Made by a program: the position numbers and the translations under genes | In this document: positions 1 through 8,003 of the stretch, in pieces | Layout of the letters: each line of letters starts with the position of its first letter | How positions within the stretch are numbered: position 1 is the first letter of the stretch | Notes under the pieces: generated by a model | Databases searched by the model: none | What the model was told of the DNA's origin: nothing | Seen by the model: only the letters and a program-made list of their open reading frames with translations | Assembly: GCF_035593265.1 (NCBI RefSeq) | Contig: NZ_CP141614.1 | Location: 2,985,641 to 3,019,339 of the forward strand | DNA: 33,699 bases | Source of the DNA: Limnochorda sp. LNt | Lineage (GTDB): Bacteria > Bacillota > Limnochordia > Limnochordales > Geochordaceae | Reading direction: 5' to 3'

Positions 1-2
1 GG

Positions 3-623
3 CCCATCGGGATCCTCATCTCCTTCACGCTGGGCACCTTGATCGGCGCCTGGAGCGGCTACTACGGCGGGCACCTCGATACGCTGGTGCAGCGCACCAT
101 CGAGGTGCTGCTATCCTTTCCGCGACTGCCCATCCTGCTGGCCATGGGCACCATCGTGCCGCCGTGGTGGCCGTCGACGCACGTCTACATCGGCGTCATC
201 GCCATCCTGTCGCTGGTCGGCTGGGCCGACCTCGCCCGGGTCGTACGGGGGCAAGTGCTGGCCGTGCGGGGGCTCGACTACGTGACGGCCGCCCGGGCCG
301 TCGGCGTGCCCGAGCCGCAGATCCTGCTCCGCCACGTGCTGCCCAACGTCACGAGCTACCTCATCGTCTCGGCCACGCTGGCGCTGCCCGGGTACATCCT
401 GGGTGAGAGCGCCCTGTCGTTTCTCGGGCTGGGCGTCAAGGAGCCGATGGCCTCGTGGGGGCTGCTGCTCAAGGACGCGCAGAGCCTGGAGGTGCTCAGC
501 CTTTACCCCTGGCTGCTCACCCCGGCACTGTTCATCGTGGTGTCCGCCATGGCCTTCTACTTTCTGGGAGACGCCCTGCGGGACGCGCTCGACGTACAGT
601 CCGACGGCACGCACCGCGCCTGA
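3..623 (+). CDS. Dpp/Opp-type ABC transporter permease, 3' part
   Basis: This is an inner-membrane permease subunit of a peptide/nickel-type (DppC/OppC) ABC importer. The reading frame is already open at base 3, so the gene starts left of the window; the TTG at 39 is internal. About 206 residues are visible, against roughly 280-300 for the family. The cytoplasmic coupling loop is clear: TAARAVGVPEPQILLRHVLPN matches the EAA motif that docks on the ATPase. It is followed by LSFLGLGVKEPMASWG, typical of the DppC side of the family. Several hydrophobic membrane segments are present. Partner genes (binding protein, second permease, ATPases) must lie to the left. The substrate cannot be told from the sequence. 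The gene ends at TGA 621-623, just before a strong hairpin. Confidence 0.9.
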   Translation, partial: PIGILISFTLGTLIGAWSGYYGGHLDTLVQRTIEVLLSFPRLPILLAMGTIVPPWWPSTHVYIGVIAILSLVGWADLARVVRGQVLAVRGLDYVTAARAVGVPEPQILLRHVLPNVTSYLIVSATLALPGYILGESALSFLGLGVKEPMASWGLLLKDAQSLEVLSLYPWLLTPALFIVVSAMAFYFLGDALRDALDVQSDGTHRA

Positions 624-652
624 GGCACCGTCTTGCGCGCTACCGTGAGCAA

Positions 653-675
653 GGGGGGGCGGGCACCGCCCCCCC
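653..675. terminator. Bidirectional GC hairpin between convergent genes
   Basis: A perfect 10-bp inverted repeat (653-662 with 666-675, G-rich arm then C-rich arm) encloses a 3-base loop GCA. It sits between the stop of the Dpp-type permease gene (623) and the stop of the convergent acylase gene (705). There is no T-run on either side. The position and very stable stem suggest a shared terminator for both strands, possibly Rho-assisted. Confidence 0.6.
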
Positions 676-704
676 GGGGTGGTCGCAGGTCTCCATGCCT
701 GCCG

Positions 705-3161
705 TCACGGTTGGGCGCCGTCGAAGGGATCCAACAGGAGCGGCTTGTACCGGAAGCCCACGTAGAGCTCGAGCTGGTCGTGCGTGTGCGGCGCCGGCCC
801 ACCCGGCCCCACGAAGCCGCTCTGCCCGGGTGCGTAGGCGCTCACCGAGCGGTCGATGTCGGGGCCCAGCTCGACGATCTCGTTCCACGTCCCACGGTTC
901 ATGCCGACAGTCTCGACGGCAGGCAGCGCCCCCAGGGCACTGTAGGTCGTCCGAGGCATGCGGTCCCGCAGCTCGGCAGGCGATGCGGCCTGCGTCTCGC
1001 GCTCCGCCCACGCCCGGGCGGCCTGCTCGAGGGCCGCGACGACGACCTCGTCGGCGCTGCGCCCCTGCCGGAAGTCGATACCCTGCCCCGCTCCGCTTCC
1101 GGCGAGCGCCCGGTAGACGTGGTCGGCCGTCACGAGCCGCATCCACTCGGGGTCGAGCAGCCCGGCGAAGAGCTGGTCCCGCAACGCGAGGTACCACGCC
1201 TCGAAGAGCGGCTCCGCCAGGTCGTCGACGTACCCGTCGCCGTCCGCGTCCCGTCGCACGCCGTCCCATGCCAGCACCGTGGCGGCGAGCTGACGGGCGC
1301 GCTCGGAGAGAGCCCCCCCGGCGGTCGCGCGCTCGACCGCAGACGCGAGAAGGGGCCGCAGCGCCGCATGGTTCAAGTTGAGGAAGGAGAGCCGCTGGTT
1401 GATGCGGTTCATGTCGTCGAAGGTGACAGCCTCTAGCTCACGCAGGGCGTCCGCGATGCGCCCGGCCCGATGCGCAGGCCCCCATCCCGCCATGGCCCCA
1501 TCGTCCCAGTCGGGGCTGGGCCGGTTGTTCCAGTTGAAGATGAACCCTTCCGGCGGGTTGATCGAGGACGGCATGCGCTCGGGCGGCAGCACGCCGAGCC
1601 AGTCGTCCTCGCCCGTGCCCCGTGCCGGCAGGCGAGGGTCGACGTGGGCAGGGCGCAGGGGCGGTCGCCCGGCCAGCCAGTAGCCGATGTTGCCCTCGCG
1701 GTCGATCCAGAAGAAGTTGTGGGAGGTGGGGATGCGCCGGACCGCCTCGGCGAAGTCGTGGATGTCCCGGGCCCGGTTGAACTCCAGGAACGCCATCACC
1801 GCGTGGACTTCCTGCATCCAGTGGGTGCGGGCCACGCTGACGGCGGTGCCCTCCTGGGGGTCGTGGCGCACCACGGGCCCGTGAACGGTGCGGAGCACCT
1901 CCAGGCGGACCGGCTCTCGCCCTCGGACCTGGATCACCTCGGTGCGGCGCTCCATCGCCTTCCACTCGCCGTCGTGCCAGTAGCGGTAGGGGTCGTCGGG
2001 GTGCAGGCGCTCGACGAAGAAGTCCACCTGATCCCCGATGCCCGACGTCGTCGTCCAGGCGTGGTCGGGGCCCCGCCCGATGAGCGGAAAGGGTGAGACC
2101 CCGGCGAACGTCATGCCGACGCTCCGGATCCCCGCGCCCACCAGCCCTACCTCGAGCACGATCTGGGGGATCGTGTAGCCCATCTGGGGGCCGCCCAGCA
2201 GCAGGGTCGAGCCGTTGGCGGACCGGGAGGGCGCCACGGCCCATGCGTTGCTGCCAAAGTAGTAGGGCACCCCCGTGGTGGCGAAGACGTAGCGGGCGGC
2301 CTCCCGCTCGCGCTCGAGCAGGGCCGCCACGTCACGCAGGGTGGGGGCGGCGAACTCCAGCACCGGTGCAGGCGCCCCCGCCCGCCCTGTCGTCCCGGGG
2401 GCGGCTGACGCCCCCGAGGCCGTCCCTGGAACCGGGCGCGCCGGCACCGTGGTCGGCGTGTCGGGATCGTGGGTGACCACCAGAGCGTCCCAGATGGCGT
2501 AGCCCCGCTCCTGGCCGTGGCGCGCCTGCAGGGCCTCGAGGACGCCCGCGCTCTCCATCTCGTACTCTCCGGCCTCGCCGAAGCGGCGCGCATAGAAGAC
2601 GATGGTCGCCATCAGGTCAAGGACGGTCCAGGGGGCAGGCAGCACCCCGGCGTGCTGGAACTCCACCGGCATGCGGGCCGGATCGGCGAGGGCCTCGGAG
2701 ATGTACCGGTTGATGCCGGCCACGTAGCCCAGCATGGCCTCCTGGGCTTCCCGGTCGAGCGAGAGGAACTGCTCGGTCAACTCCTCGGGCGTGTAGCCGT
2801 CCCGGCGTGCGGCGATGTCCTGCTGGACGTACGAGTCGCTGGCGCCGGGGCCCAGGAGCTCGGCGAGCCGGCCGGTGGCCGCCCGGCGGTTCAGTTCGGC
2901 CTGCCAGAGGCGGTCGGCAGCCGCCACGTACCCCGAGCCGAAGAAGAGGCCCGGCAGCGTCGACGCGTAGACGTAGGGCACGCCGTAGTCGTGGCGGCGG
3001 ATGGCGACGGCCTCCCCCCGGTAGTCGAGGGTCACCGACTCCCCGGCCTGGCGAAACGCCAGCGCCCCCGGAGCCGCCACGAGCATCCACAACGCCAGAC
3101 CGGCACCCAGCCAAGCCCCGACCGCCCGCTGCCGACTCCGCCCGTCCCCGAGCCTCGGCAT
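705..3161 (-). CDS. Penicillin acylase family Ntn-hydrolase, exported
   Basis: This is a penicillin/acyl-homoserine-lactone acylase family (peptidase S45) protein, made as a precursor that self-cleaves into alpha and beta chains. I start it at ATG 3161 (818 aa): the AAGGAGG ribosome site overlaps the upstream GTG at 3170 and lies 8 bases from this ATG. Residues 1-35 form a signal peptide with a hydrophobic core and an AxA-type end. The beta-chain N-terminal nucleophile is the Ser in FGSNAWAV (about residue 304), preceded by a spacer rich in Pro, Ala and Thr. Other family marks are RTVHGPVV, FNWNNRP and, near the end, APGQSGF. It is likely periplasmic or extracellular and hydrolyses an amide bond in an unknown substrate (beta-lactam, acyl-HSL or acyl-amino acid). 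It stands alone, convergent to the permease gene. Confidence 0.92.
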   Translation of the reverse strand: MPRLGDGRSRQRAVGAWLGAGLALWMLVAAPGALAFRQAGESVTLDYRGEAVAIRRHDYGVPYVYASTLPGLFFGSGYVAAADRLWQAELNRRAATGRLAELLGPGASDSYVQQDIAARRDGYTPEELTEQFLSLDREAQEAMLGYVAGINRYISEALADPARMPVEFQHAGVLPAPWTVLDLMATIVFYARRFGEAGEYEMESAGVLEALQARHGQERGYAIWDALVVTHDPDTPTTVPARPVPGTASGASAAPGTTGRAGAPAPVLEFAAPTLRDVAALLEREREAARYVFATTGVPYYFGSNAWAVAPSRSANGSTLLLGGPQMGYTIPQIVLEVGLVGAGIRSVGMTFAGVSPFPLIGRGPDHAWTTTSGIGDQVDFFVERLHPDDPYRYWHDGEWKAMERRTEVIQVRGREPVRLEVLRTVHGPVVRHDPQEGTAVSVARTHWMQEVHAVMAFLEFNRARDIHDFAEAVRRIPTSHNFFWIDREGNIGYWLAGRPPLRPAHVDPRLPARGTGEDDWLGVLPPERMPSSINPPEGFIFNWNNRPSPDWDDGAMAGWGPAHRAGRIADALRELEAVTFDDMNRINQRLSFLNLNHAALRPLLASAVERATAGGALSERARQLAATVLAWDGVRRDADGDGYVDDLAEPLFEAWYLALRDQLFAGLLDPEWMRLVTADHVYRALAGSGAGQGIDFRQGRSADEVVVAALEQAARAWAERETQAASPAELRDRMPRTTYSALGALPAVETVGMNRGTWNEIVELGPDIDRSVSAYAPGQSGFVGPGGPAPHTHDQLELYVGFRYKPLLLDPFDGAQP

Positions 3162-3313
3162 CCGTGCCACCTCCTTGAAATCGCCTCCATGATGGCGAAC
3201 CCGCCGGCCCTCGAACGCCGGCCGCCTCAGTGGTCCGCTATGGTTCGCCCGCAGGCCGAGAGTATCCTCCCGACACGAGCAGGAGGAATCGCGCGGCGTG
3301 GCCCGTATAGAGC

Positions 3314-4558
3314 CTAACCCCCAGGAGAATCTCGTGGCGCAACCGGCCCTCGCCCCGCCCCGGTCTGGTTAACGGGAGGAGTCTCACGGCCACTCTTGGT
3401 TGTCCGAGACGAGGCGTGGACCCACCGATACCGACGTCGCGGGGACTTGCGCGACCCGATGGCCTCAACCACACCCTGTTCGATCAGCCGATTTAGTGCG
3501 AGTCGTACTGCCGACGGGCTGGCTTGGACGAGTTGCGACAAGGACCGGACCGACAGAGCTCCGTCGTCCTGAAGTACGCGACTGACTCTCTCGATGACCA
3601 GGGCTCTATCCGTCCGGGCGGCTGAACCTGCTCTCGGCTCGTTCCTGAGTACGAGGCGAGGAGTATCGAAGGTCTGGGATACCTCAGCAAGAGAGTACGT
3701 TGCCCACCGACGGACACCGTGTCGCCTTATGAGTCCTCTCTCGACGAGGTCAGACAGTTCACGAGTGGCCACCCGTGAGTCCACGCCGGTAAGACGGCAG
3801 TAATCCTGGTTAGCGATGTACGAGCGGTGGCGGAGATAAGCCAGGGCAAATCGTTGAGAATCCGTAAGGTCTTGGGACCTGGTTCTCTCCTCCAGCCATC
3901 GCAGAGTGTCCTGATCCAGCAACGATGTGTTGGAGAAGCTTACTTCAAAGGTTACCAACCTGTCTTCGAAGACGGGCGGCTGCATGCCCAGGCGACGAAG
4001 AGTCGCGACCATAGCGGCAATTCCCGACCCACGGTGCTCACAAAGCGTTGCGCCGTTTGGACCAGCCGGGAGGTCCTCCAAGATGTTCATCAAGTACTGG
4101 TTCCGACTCGCTTGGATGCCAGGGCGTCCCAGCTCGTCAACCGTCACCGGTCCAAACAGGCCACCCGGATTGAGGACGGTAAGCCGGGTCGGGAACATCT
4201 GAACCTGTACGTGACTGCCCCTTGCCATTGGGCTATAGTCCCGATGTCCCAGCGAGTTGACGATGGCCTCTCGTAGGACATCCTCGGGGTACTCCCAAAC
4301 ATCTTCACGGAAGAGCCCACGGACGATCTCCCGTCGGCGCATGTTGCGCTTCAGCACTTGTAAGACTTCTATCACCATCTCCGGGATCGGACCGGTGATC
4401 TTGGCGTTGTCAAGGAACCTTTCTCCGGCTGGGCCTGGCTCGCCACCTCGGTCAGTCGGGTATCGGACGAACGTGATGCAGAGGTCCGGAAATCTCTCCT
4501 GGGGGTACTGTCCGAAGCACAAATACCCGGCAAGTGTCGGAACCACTCGACCGTCCAC
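3314..4558 (-). CDS. 5'-truncated AlbA_2/RecG-like ATP-binding protein with winged helices
   Basis: The 414-residue frame matches the C-terminal two thirds of ATP-binding transcriptional regulators whose N-terminal AlbA_2 (Schlafen-like) DNA-binding domain precedes a GHKL-type ATPase. Visible are the N-box REAIVNSLGHRDYS (about 97-110), a G1-like NPGGLF (130-135), a G2-like EHRGSGI (174-180) and two winged-helix segments (about 233-290 and 317-380). The AlbA_2 domain is missing. The frame continues upstream of GTG 4558 for 13 codons that still resemble the family linker, then meets TAG at 4598-4600. No ribosome site precedes GTG 4558. Codon use is visibly less GC-rich than in neighbours, suggesting foreign origin. 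It is probably a decaying remnant, although the residual frame is intact. Function is inferred from family only. Confidence 0.7.
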   Translation of the reverse strand: MDGRVVPTLAGYLCFGQYPQERFPDLCITFVRYPTDRGGEPGPAGERFLDNAKITGPIPEMVIEVLQVLKRNMRRREIVRGLFREDVWEYPEDVLREAIVNSLGHRDYSPMARGSHVQVQMFPTRLTVLNPGGLFGPVTVDELGRPGIQASRNQYLMNILEDLPAGPNGATLCEHRGSGIAAMVATLRRLGMQPPVFEDRLVTFEVSFSNTSLLDQDTLRWLEERTRSQDLTDSQRFALAYLRHRSYIANQDYCRLTGVDSRVATRELSDLVERGLIRRHGVRRWATYSLAEVSQTFDTPRLVLRNEPRAGSAARTDRALVIERVSRVLQDDGALSVRSLSQLVQASPSAVRLALNRLIEQGVVEAIGSRKSPRRRYRWVHASSRTTKSGRETPPVNQTGAGRGPVAPRDSPGG

Positions 4559-4620
4559 GTCTGTTGTGACCCGAAAAGTACGCAGTATGTCTACGTCCTA
4601 CCCGTATGACTGCCTAAACA

Positions 4621-4715
4621 CAACAATTGGCGTGTTGGCCTCAACGGCTGTTACGCCGAGGAGATCACCCTTCCTGTCTCTTGCCGAACACAACAGTCTA
4701 CACAACAGTCTGTTG
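4621..4715. repeat. Cluster of CAACA/TGTTG inverted and direct repeats
   Basis: An 11-bp direct repeat, CACAACAGTCT, occurs at 4689-4699 and 4701-4711. The second copy is also half of a perfect inverted repeat CAACAG-T-CTGTTG (4703-4715). A looser CAACA...TGTTG pair lies at 4621-4637. The cluster is upstream of the truncated minus-strand ATPase gene, inside the less GC-rich island. It may be an operator cluster for the lost promoter, or repeat debris at an island boundary. Confidence 0.45.
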
Positions 4716-4771
4716 AGTTCGTGTAAGGGCGCGCGTCTCGGCCTTCCCGAGCAGGTCCCCCGTCGCCCCAC

Positions 4772-4930
4772 TTGCGTTACCGCGAGGTCATCCTCGGCTT
4801 CGTCGTGGAGCCCAGCGGCTCACGTTGGCTCACCCACGACGGGATCAGCCCCGGGGTGCTGGAGGCCATCGACCGCGATGCGCCCCGCTGGATCGTCGGC
4901 ACCGTGGAGCCCTGGTCGGCCCGTCCTTGA
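4772..4930 (+). pseudogene. 3' remnant of an unknown forward gene
   Basis: A forward frame with about 90% G or C in third positions runs into TGA 4928-4930, in contrast to the AT-richer island just upstream. It encodes about 52 residues from TTG 4772, including REVILGFVVEPSG, VLEAIDRDAPRWIVG and TVEPWS. No good ribosome site precedes TTG 4772. The frame stays open further upstream but loses its coding character near 4760. I do not recognise the family. The simplest reading is the C-terminal end of a native gene whose 5' part was removed or displaced by the island. It ends 8 bases from the convergent DJ-1/PfpI stop. It could also be a genuine small gene. Confidence 0.4.
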
Positions 4931-4938
4931 CGGGGCGC

Positions 4939-5472
4939 CTACCGGGCGCCGCCCGCCTCGATGGCCGCCACCAGCTCGCGGCAGAAGTCGGGGATGTCGG
5001 CCACCACGCGCCCCCAGACGATGGGGCCGTCACGGAAGGCCGGTGCGTCCACCCACTCGGCACCCGCGTTGACGAGGTCGTCCTTGATCCCGAGGGAGCC
5101 CGTCGCGCGGTGTCCCCTGACGATCCCTGCCGAGATGCCCACCAGGCCGGCGTGGCAGATCAGCCCGACTACCTTGCGGGCCTCGTACGCCGACCGCACG
5201 ATGGCCTTGACGGTCGGCGACCGCCGGAGCTTGTCGGGAGCCCAGCCGCCCGGCACCACCACGGCGTCGAACCTGGCGGCGTCGAGCCCCTCGTAGCTGC
5301 GATCGGCCACCGCGCTCAGCCCGCCCTTGCCCCGGTAGGTGCGGCCCGCCTCGGCGCCGGCCAGGATCACCTCGGCCCCCTCCTCGCGCAGCCGCATCAC
5401 GGGCACCCACAGCTCCAGGTCCTCGAAACCGTCCTCCACGAAGACCAGCACCCGCTTGCCCGACAGGCGCAA
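4939..5472 (-). CDS. DJ-1/PfpI family protein
   Basis: This cytoplasmic protein of the DJ-1/PfpI superfamily (class I glutamine amidotransferase-like fold) has 177 residues, the usual size. The frame extends much further upstream only as a shadow of the glycosidase gene. The real start is TTG 5472, preceded by a GGGGGAGGG ribosome site 9 bases away. It begins RLSGKRVLVFVEDGFEDLEL, whose FEDLEL holds the conserved active-site Glu. The nucleophile Cys lies in GLICHAGLVG (about residue 100), and VVVPGGWAPDKLR precedes it. Members act as glyoxalases, deglycases, chaperones or peptidases; which applies here is unclear. It lies downstream of the sugar operon in the same direction but is separated from it by about 150 bp and a hairpin. 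Confidence 0.88.
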   Translation of the reverse strand: MRLSGKRVLVFVEDGFEDLELWVPVMRLREEGAEVILAGAEAGRTYRGKGGLSAVADRSYEGLDAARFDAVVVPGGWAPDKLRRSPTVKAIVRSAYEARKVVGLICHAGLVGISAGIVRGHRATGSLGIKDDLVNAGAEWVDAPAFRDGPIVWGRVVADIPDFCRELVAAIEAGGAR

Positions 5473-5526
5473 GGAATCATCCCTCCCCCTGGATCGGTGA
5501 CTTCGATGCCTTGGCCCATTGTCCCC

Positions 5527-5556
5527 GTCCGGTCGAGGTGCCTCCCCCGACCGGAC
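5527..5556 (-). terminator. Inverted repeat downstream of the glycosidase gene
   Basis: A perfect 9-bp stem (GTCCGGTCG at 5527-5535 with CGACCGGAC at 5548-5556) encloses a 12-base loop. It lies between the stop of the minus-strand glycosidase gene (5622) and the start of the DJ-1/PfpI gene (5472). There is no T-run, so this is a probable end of the sugar operon transcript rather than a canonical intrinsic terminator. Confidence 0.45.
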
Positions 5557-5621
5557 GCGCCAGGGGTGCGGGGACGGGGGTCGCCGGAGGTGACGGGGGT
5601 CGGTGCACCGGTCGGCCCCGC

Positions 5622-6917
5622 CTAGACGTCCGAGGCGGCTGTCCAATCCAGCGCGAGCGCCGCCGACCAGGTGAAGGCACGCGCCCCCAGACCCTCGCCG
5701 GTCAGGGGATCGTAGTACTCGCGGAAGCCCGACCGCTCGATGAGCGCCAGGCTGTCGCGACGCACCCGTTCGGCCAGCTGGTCGTACCCGTAGGACTGCA
5801 GTCCGGCGGCCACCATCCAGTTGACATGGATCCAGACGGGCCCGCGCCAGTAGCGGCGAGGCTCGAAGATCGGCCCGGCGGGATCGGCGCTGGGGACCAG
5901 GTAGCGCACCCTCTCGCCCCAGCCTTCCAACGTGGCCACCATGCGAGCGGCCCGCTGCGGGCTGGGGATCCCCGCGAAGAGCGGGAGCAGCCCGGCGCTG
6001 GTAGCCAGGGGGATCGTGCGGCCGGTGCGCAGATCCCGGGAGAGGTAGAGCCCGGCCTGCTCGCTCCACAGCCCTTCGATGGCCCGGCGGCTCGCCTCCA
6101 CCTGCTCCCACATCGCCTCCAGGTCACCCTCCTGCCGGCCCAGGGCCTGGGCCAGCCCCAGGAGATCGAGATCGGCCCGGTAGAGCAACGCGTTGAAGCC
6201 CACGTCCGCCACCCGAAAAGGTGACGCTGCCGTGGCCCGTACGCTGTCGTAGCCGTGATCCCGCAGCGTCAGCACCAGGGCCACGTAGCGGCGGTACTCC
6301 AAGTCGGAGGGCCGCTGGTCGGGCTCCACGTGCAGGACGTCGCGACGCACCCGGCCCTCCTGCCCGGCCGGCCCCATCACGTCGGCCGCCCGCTCGTCGG
6401 GCACCCGTGACAGCGCCTCGTCCCAGGCAGGGCTGTTGTCCATTCCCGACTCCCACGGGTGCAGGATGGCGACCAGCCCGGTGTCGTCGGGATCGCGCAC
6501 CCGCCGCAGCCACCGGTGGTAGGCGACGAGATGCGGCAGCAGCTCGGATGCCTCACGGTCGGCTAGCCGCCGGTCGCGTGCGCGCTCCCAGAGCCTGCGC
6601 GCCACGGTGGCCACCACGGGCGGCTGCGTGATGCCCGTGCTCGCCGGCGAACGCGCCACGCCCCACACCTTCGGTCCGGGGAAGTACCCGGGCTCGGGCC
6701 GGTGGAAGACGATGTGGGGCAGCATGCCGCTCGGCCACTGGGCCGCCACCAGGCTGCGCAGCTCCTGCCAGGCTCGGACCTCGTCGACGCACGCCCAGCC
6801 CAGCGCCGCGAAGGCCGAGTCCCACAGCCACTGGTACGGGTAGAGGCCGTCGGCCGGCACCGTGAAGCTGCCGCGGTCGTTGGCCTCCAGCACGCGGCGG
6901 GCCGCCTCTCGGTCCAT
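5622..6917 (-). CDS. GH63-like (MGH/GgH-type) glycoside hydrolase, cytoplasmic
   Basis: This 431-residue (alpha/alpha)6-barrel glycosidase resembles the mannosylglycerate/glucosylglycerate hydrolase group of GH63. QWLWDSAFA (29-37) and HPWESGMDNSPAWDEAL (153-169) are hallmark motifs. The Asp of the SPAWD segment is the likely general acid, and the Glu of DPLTGEGLGA near the C-terminus the likely base; these are family-based assignments. There is no signal peptide, so it acts on an imported substrate. It starts at ATG 6917, which overlaps the ATPase stop as TGATG with GGAGG 10 bases upstream, implying translational coupling. The frame runs further upstream only as a shadow of the ATPase gene. 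The probable substrate is a glycosylated compatible solute or small alpha-glycoside; the exact specificity is not readable. Confidence 0.85.
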   Translation of the reverse strand: MDREAARRVLEANDRGSFTVPADGLYPYQWLWDSAFAALGWACVDEVRAWQELRSLVAAQWPSGMLPHIVFHRPEPGYFPGPKVWGVARSPASTGITQPPVVATVARRLWERARDRRLADREASELLPHLVAYHRWLRRVRDPDDTGLVAILHPWESGMDNSPAWDEALSRVPDERAADVMGPAGQEGRVRRDVLHVEPDQRPSDLEYRRYVALVLTLRDHGYDSVRATAASPFRVADVGFNALLYRADLDLLGLAQALGRQEGDLEAMWEQVEASRRAIEGLWSEQAGLYLSRDLRTGRTIPLATSAGLLPLFAGIPSPQRAARMVATLEGWGERVRYLVPSADPAGPIFEPRRYWRGPVWIHVNWMVAAGLQSYGYDQLAERVRRDSLALIERSGFREYYDPLTGEGLGARAFTWSAALALDWTAASDV

Positions 6918-7978
6918 CACCGCATCGCCTCCCCCGTCACCGGATCCATCCAACGGATCCGCTGCGGCTTGGGCCGCATCCAGGCCCTCTCGCCGGGACG
7001 GATCGCCACGTCCGGCTCCAGCAGCGCCTTGAGGCTCTGCCCCTGCCACTCGAGGGTAACCAGCTGTTGGGCCCCGAGCGCCTCGACCACCACGACCCGG
7101 CAGGGCAGGGCGCCCGATGTGCCGGCGGGCACCGGCTGCAGATCCTCAGGGCGGATGCCCAGTAGCGCCTCGCGGGCTCCTGCCGGTCCGGGGATGGCCG
7201 CCCCCTCCACCACGGTCGCCTCGTCGGCTCCGGAGGGACCCAGGCGCACCCGCAGGAAGTTCATCGGGGGGCTTCCGACGAAGCCGCCGACGAAGGTGTC
7301 GACCGGCTCCTGGTAGACCGTCAGTGGCGTGTCGTACTGCACGATGCGCCCGCCGCGCATGACGGCGACCCGGTCGGCCAGGCTCATGGCCTCGGTCTGG
7401 TCGTGCGTCACGTAGAGCGTGGTGGTGCGCAGCTCCATCAAGAGCCGCTTGAGCTCGGCCCGCATCTCCAGGCGCAACAGGGCGTCCAGGTTGGAGAGGG
7501 GCTCGTCCATGAGCAGCACCTCAGGCTCGACCGCCAGGGCCCTCGCCAGCGCGACCCGTTGGCGCTGGCCGCCCGAGAGCTGCGCGGGGTAACGGCCCAG
7601 CAGCTCCTCGATGTGCACCAGCGCGGCCACGCGCTCGACCCGCTGGCGCACCTCGGCCGCCGGCACCTTGCGCATCCGCAGGCCGAAGGCCACGTTCTCG
7701 AAGACGGTCAGGTGCGGGAAGACAGCGTAGTTCTGGAAGACCATCGCGATGCCCCGCTGCCGCGGCGGCCGCTCCGTCACGTCCTGCCCGCCGATGAGCA
7801 CCCGGCCCCGGTCCGGCCACTCGAGCCCCGCCACGACCCTCAGCAGCGTGGTCTTGCCGCACCCCGAGGGGCCCAGCAGCACCACGAACTCCCGGTCCCT
7901 CACCTCCAGCGAGACGTCGTCGAGCGCTCGCACGCGCCCGAAGCTCTTGCTCACCCCACGGATCTCGATGGTCGCCAC
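6917..7978 (-). CDS. Sugar ABC transporter ATP-binding protein (MsmX/UgpC/MalK type)
   Basis: This is the energising ATPase for the adjacent carbohydrate importer, 353 aa. The motifs are complete: Walker A GPSGCGKT (36-43), Q-loop Gln in MVFQNY (82), signature LSGGQRQRVALARAL (134-148), Walker B VLLMDEP (154-160) and the H-loop His in YVTHDQTEA (192). A C-terminal TOBE region (about 240-353), with the GIRPEDL segment, is typical of the CUT1 sugar-transporter subclass. It starts at GTG 7978, 25 bases after the upstream permease stop; AAGGAG is rather far away (20 bases), so the start is moderately sure. Its TGA overlaps the ATG of the glycosidase gene. Confidence 0.94.
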   Translation of the reverse strand: MATIEIRGVSKSFGRVRALDDVSLEVRDREFVVLLGPSGCGKTTLLRVVAGLEWPDRGRVLIGGQDVTERPPRQRGIAMVFQNYAVFPHLTVFENVAFGLRMRKVPAAEVRQRVERVAALVHIEELLGRYPAQLSGGQRQRVALARALAVEPEVLLMDEPLSNLDALLRLEMRAELKRLLMELRTTTLYVTHDQTEAMSLADRVAVMRGGRIVQYDTPLTVYQEPVDTFVGGFVGSPPMNFLRVRLGPSGADEATVVEGAAIPGPAGAREALLGIRPEDLQPVPAGTSGALPCRVVVVEALGAQQLVTLEWQGQSLKALLEPDVAIRPGERAWMRPKPQRIRWMDPVTGEAMR

Positions 7979-8003
7979 GAGCCCCCGAGGCCCCCCATCT
8001 CCT

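Noticed and set aside
3168-3170. GTG as the start of the penicillin acylase gene.
   Set aside because: This GTG is part of the ribosome-binding sequence AAGGAGGTG; ATG 3161 is at the right distance.
4939-6111. A 390-residue DJ-1/PfpI protein with a long N-terminal extension.
   Set aside because: The extension is a shadow of the glycosidase gene. TTG 5472 has a strong ribosome site and gives the normal family length.
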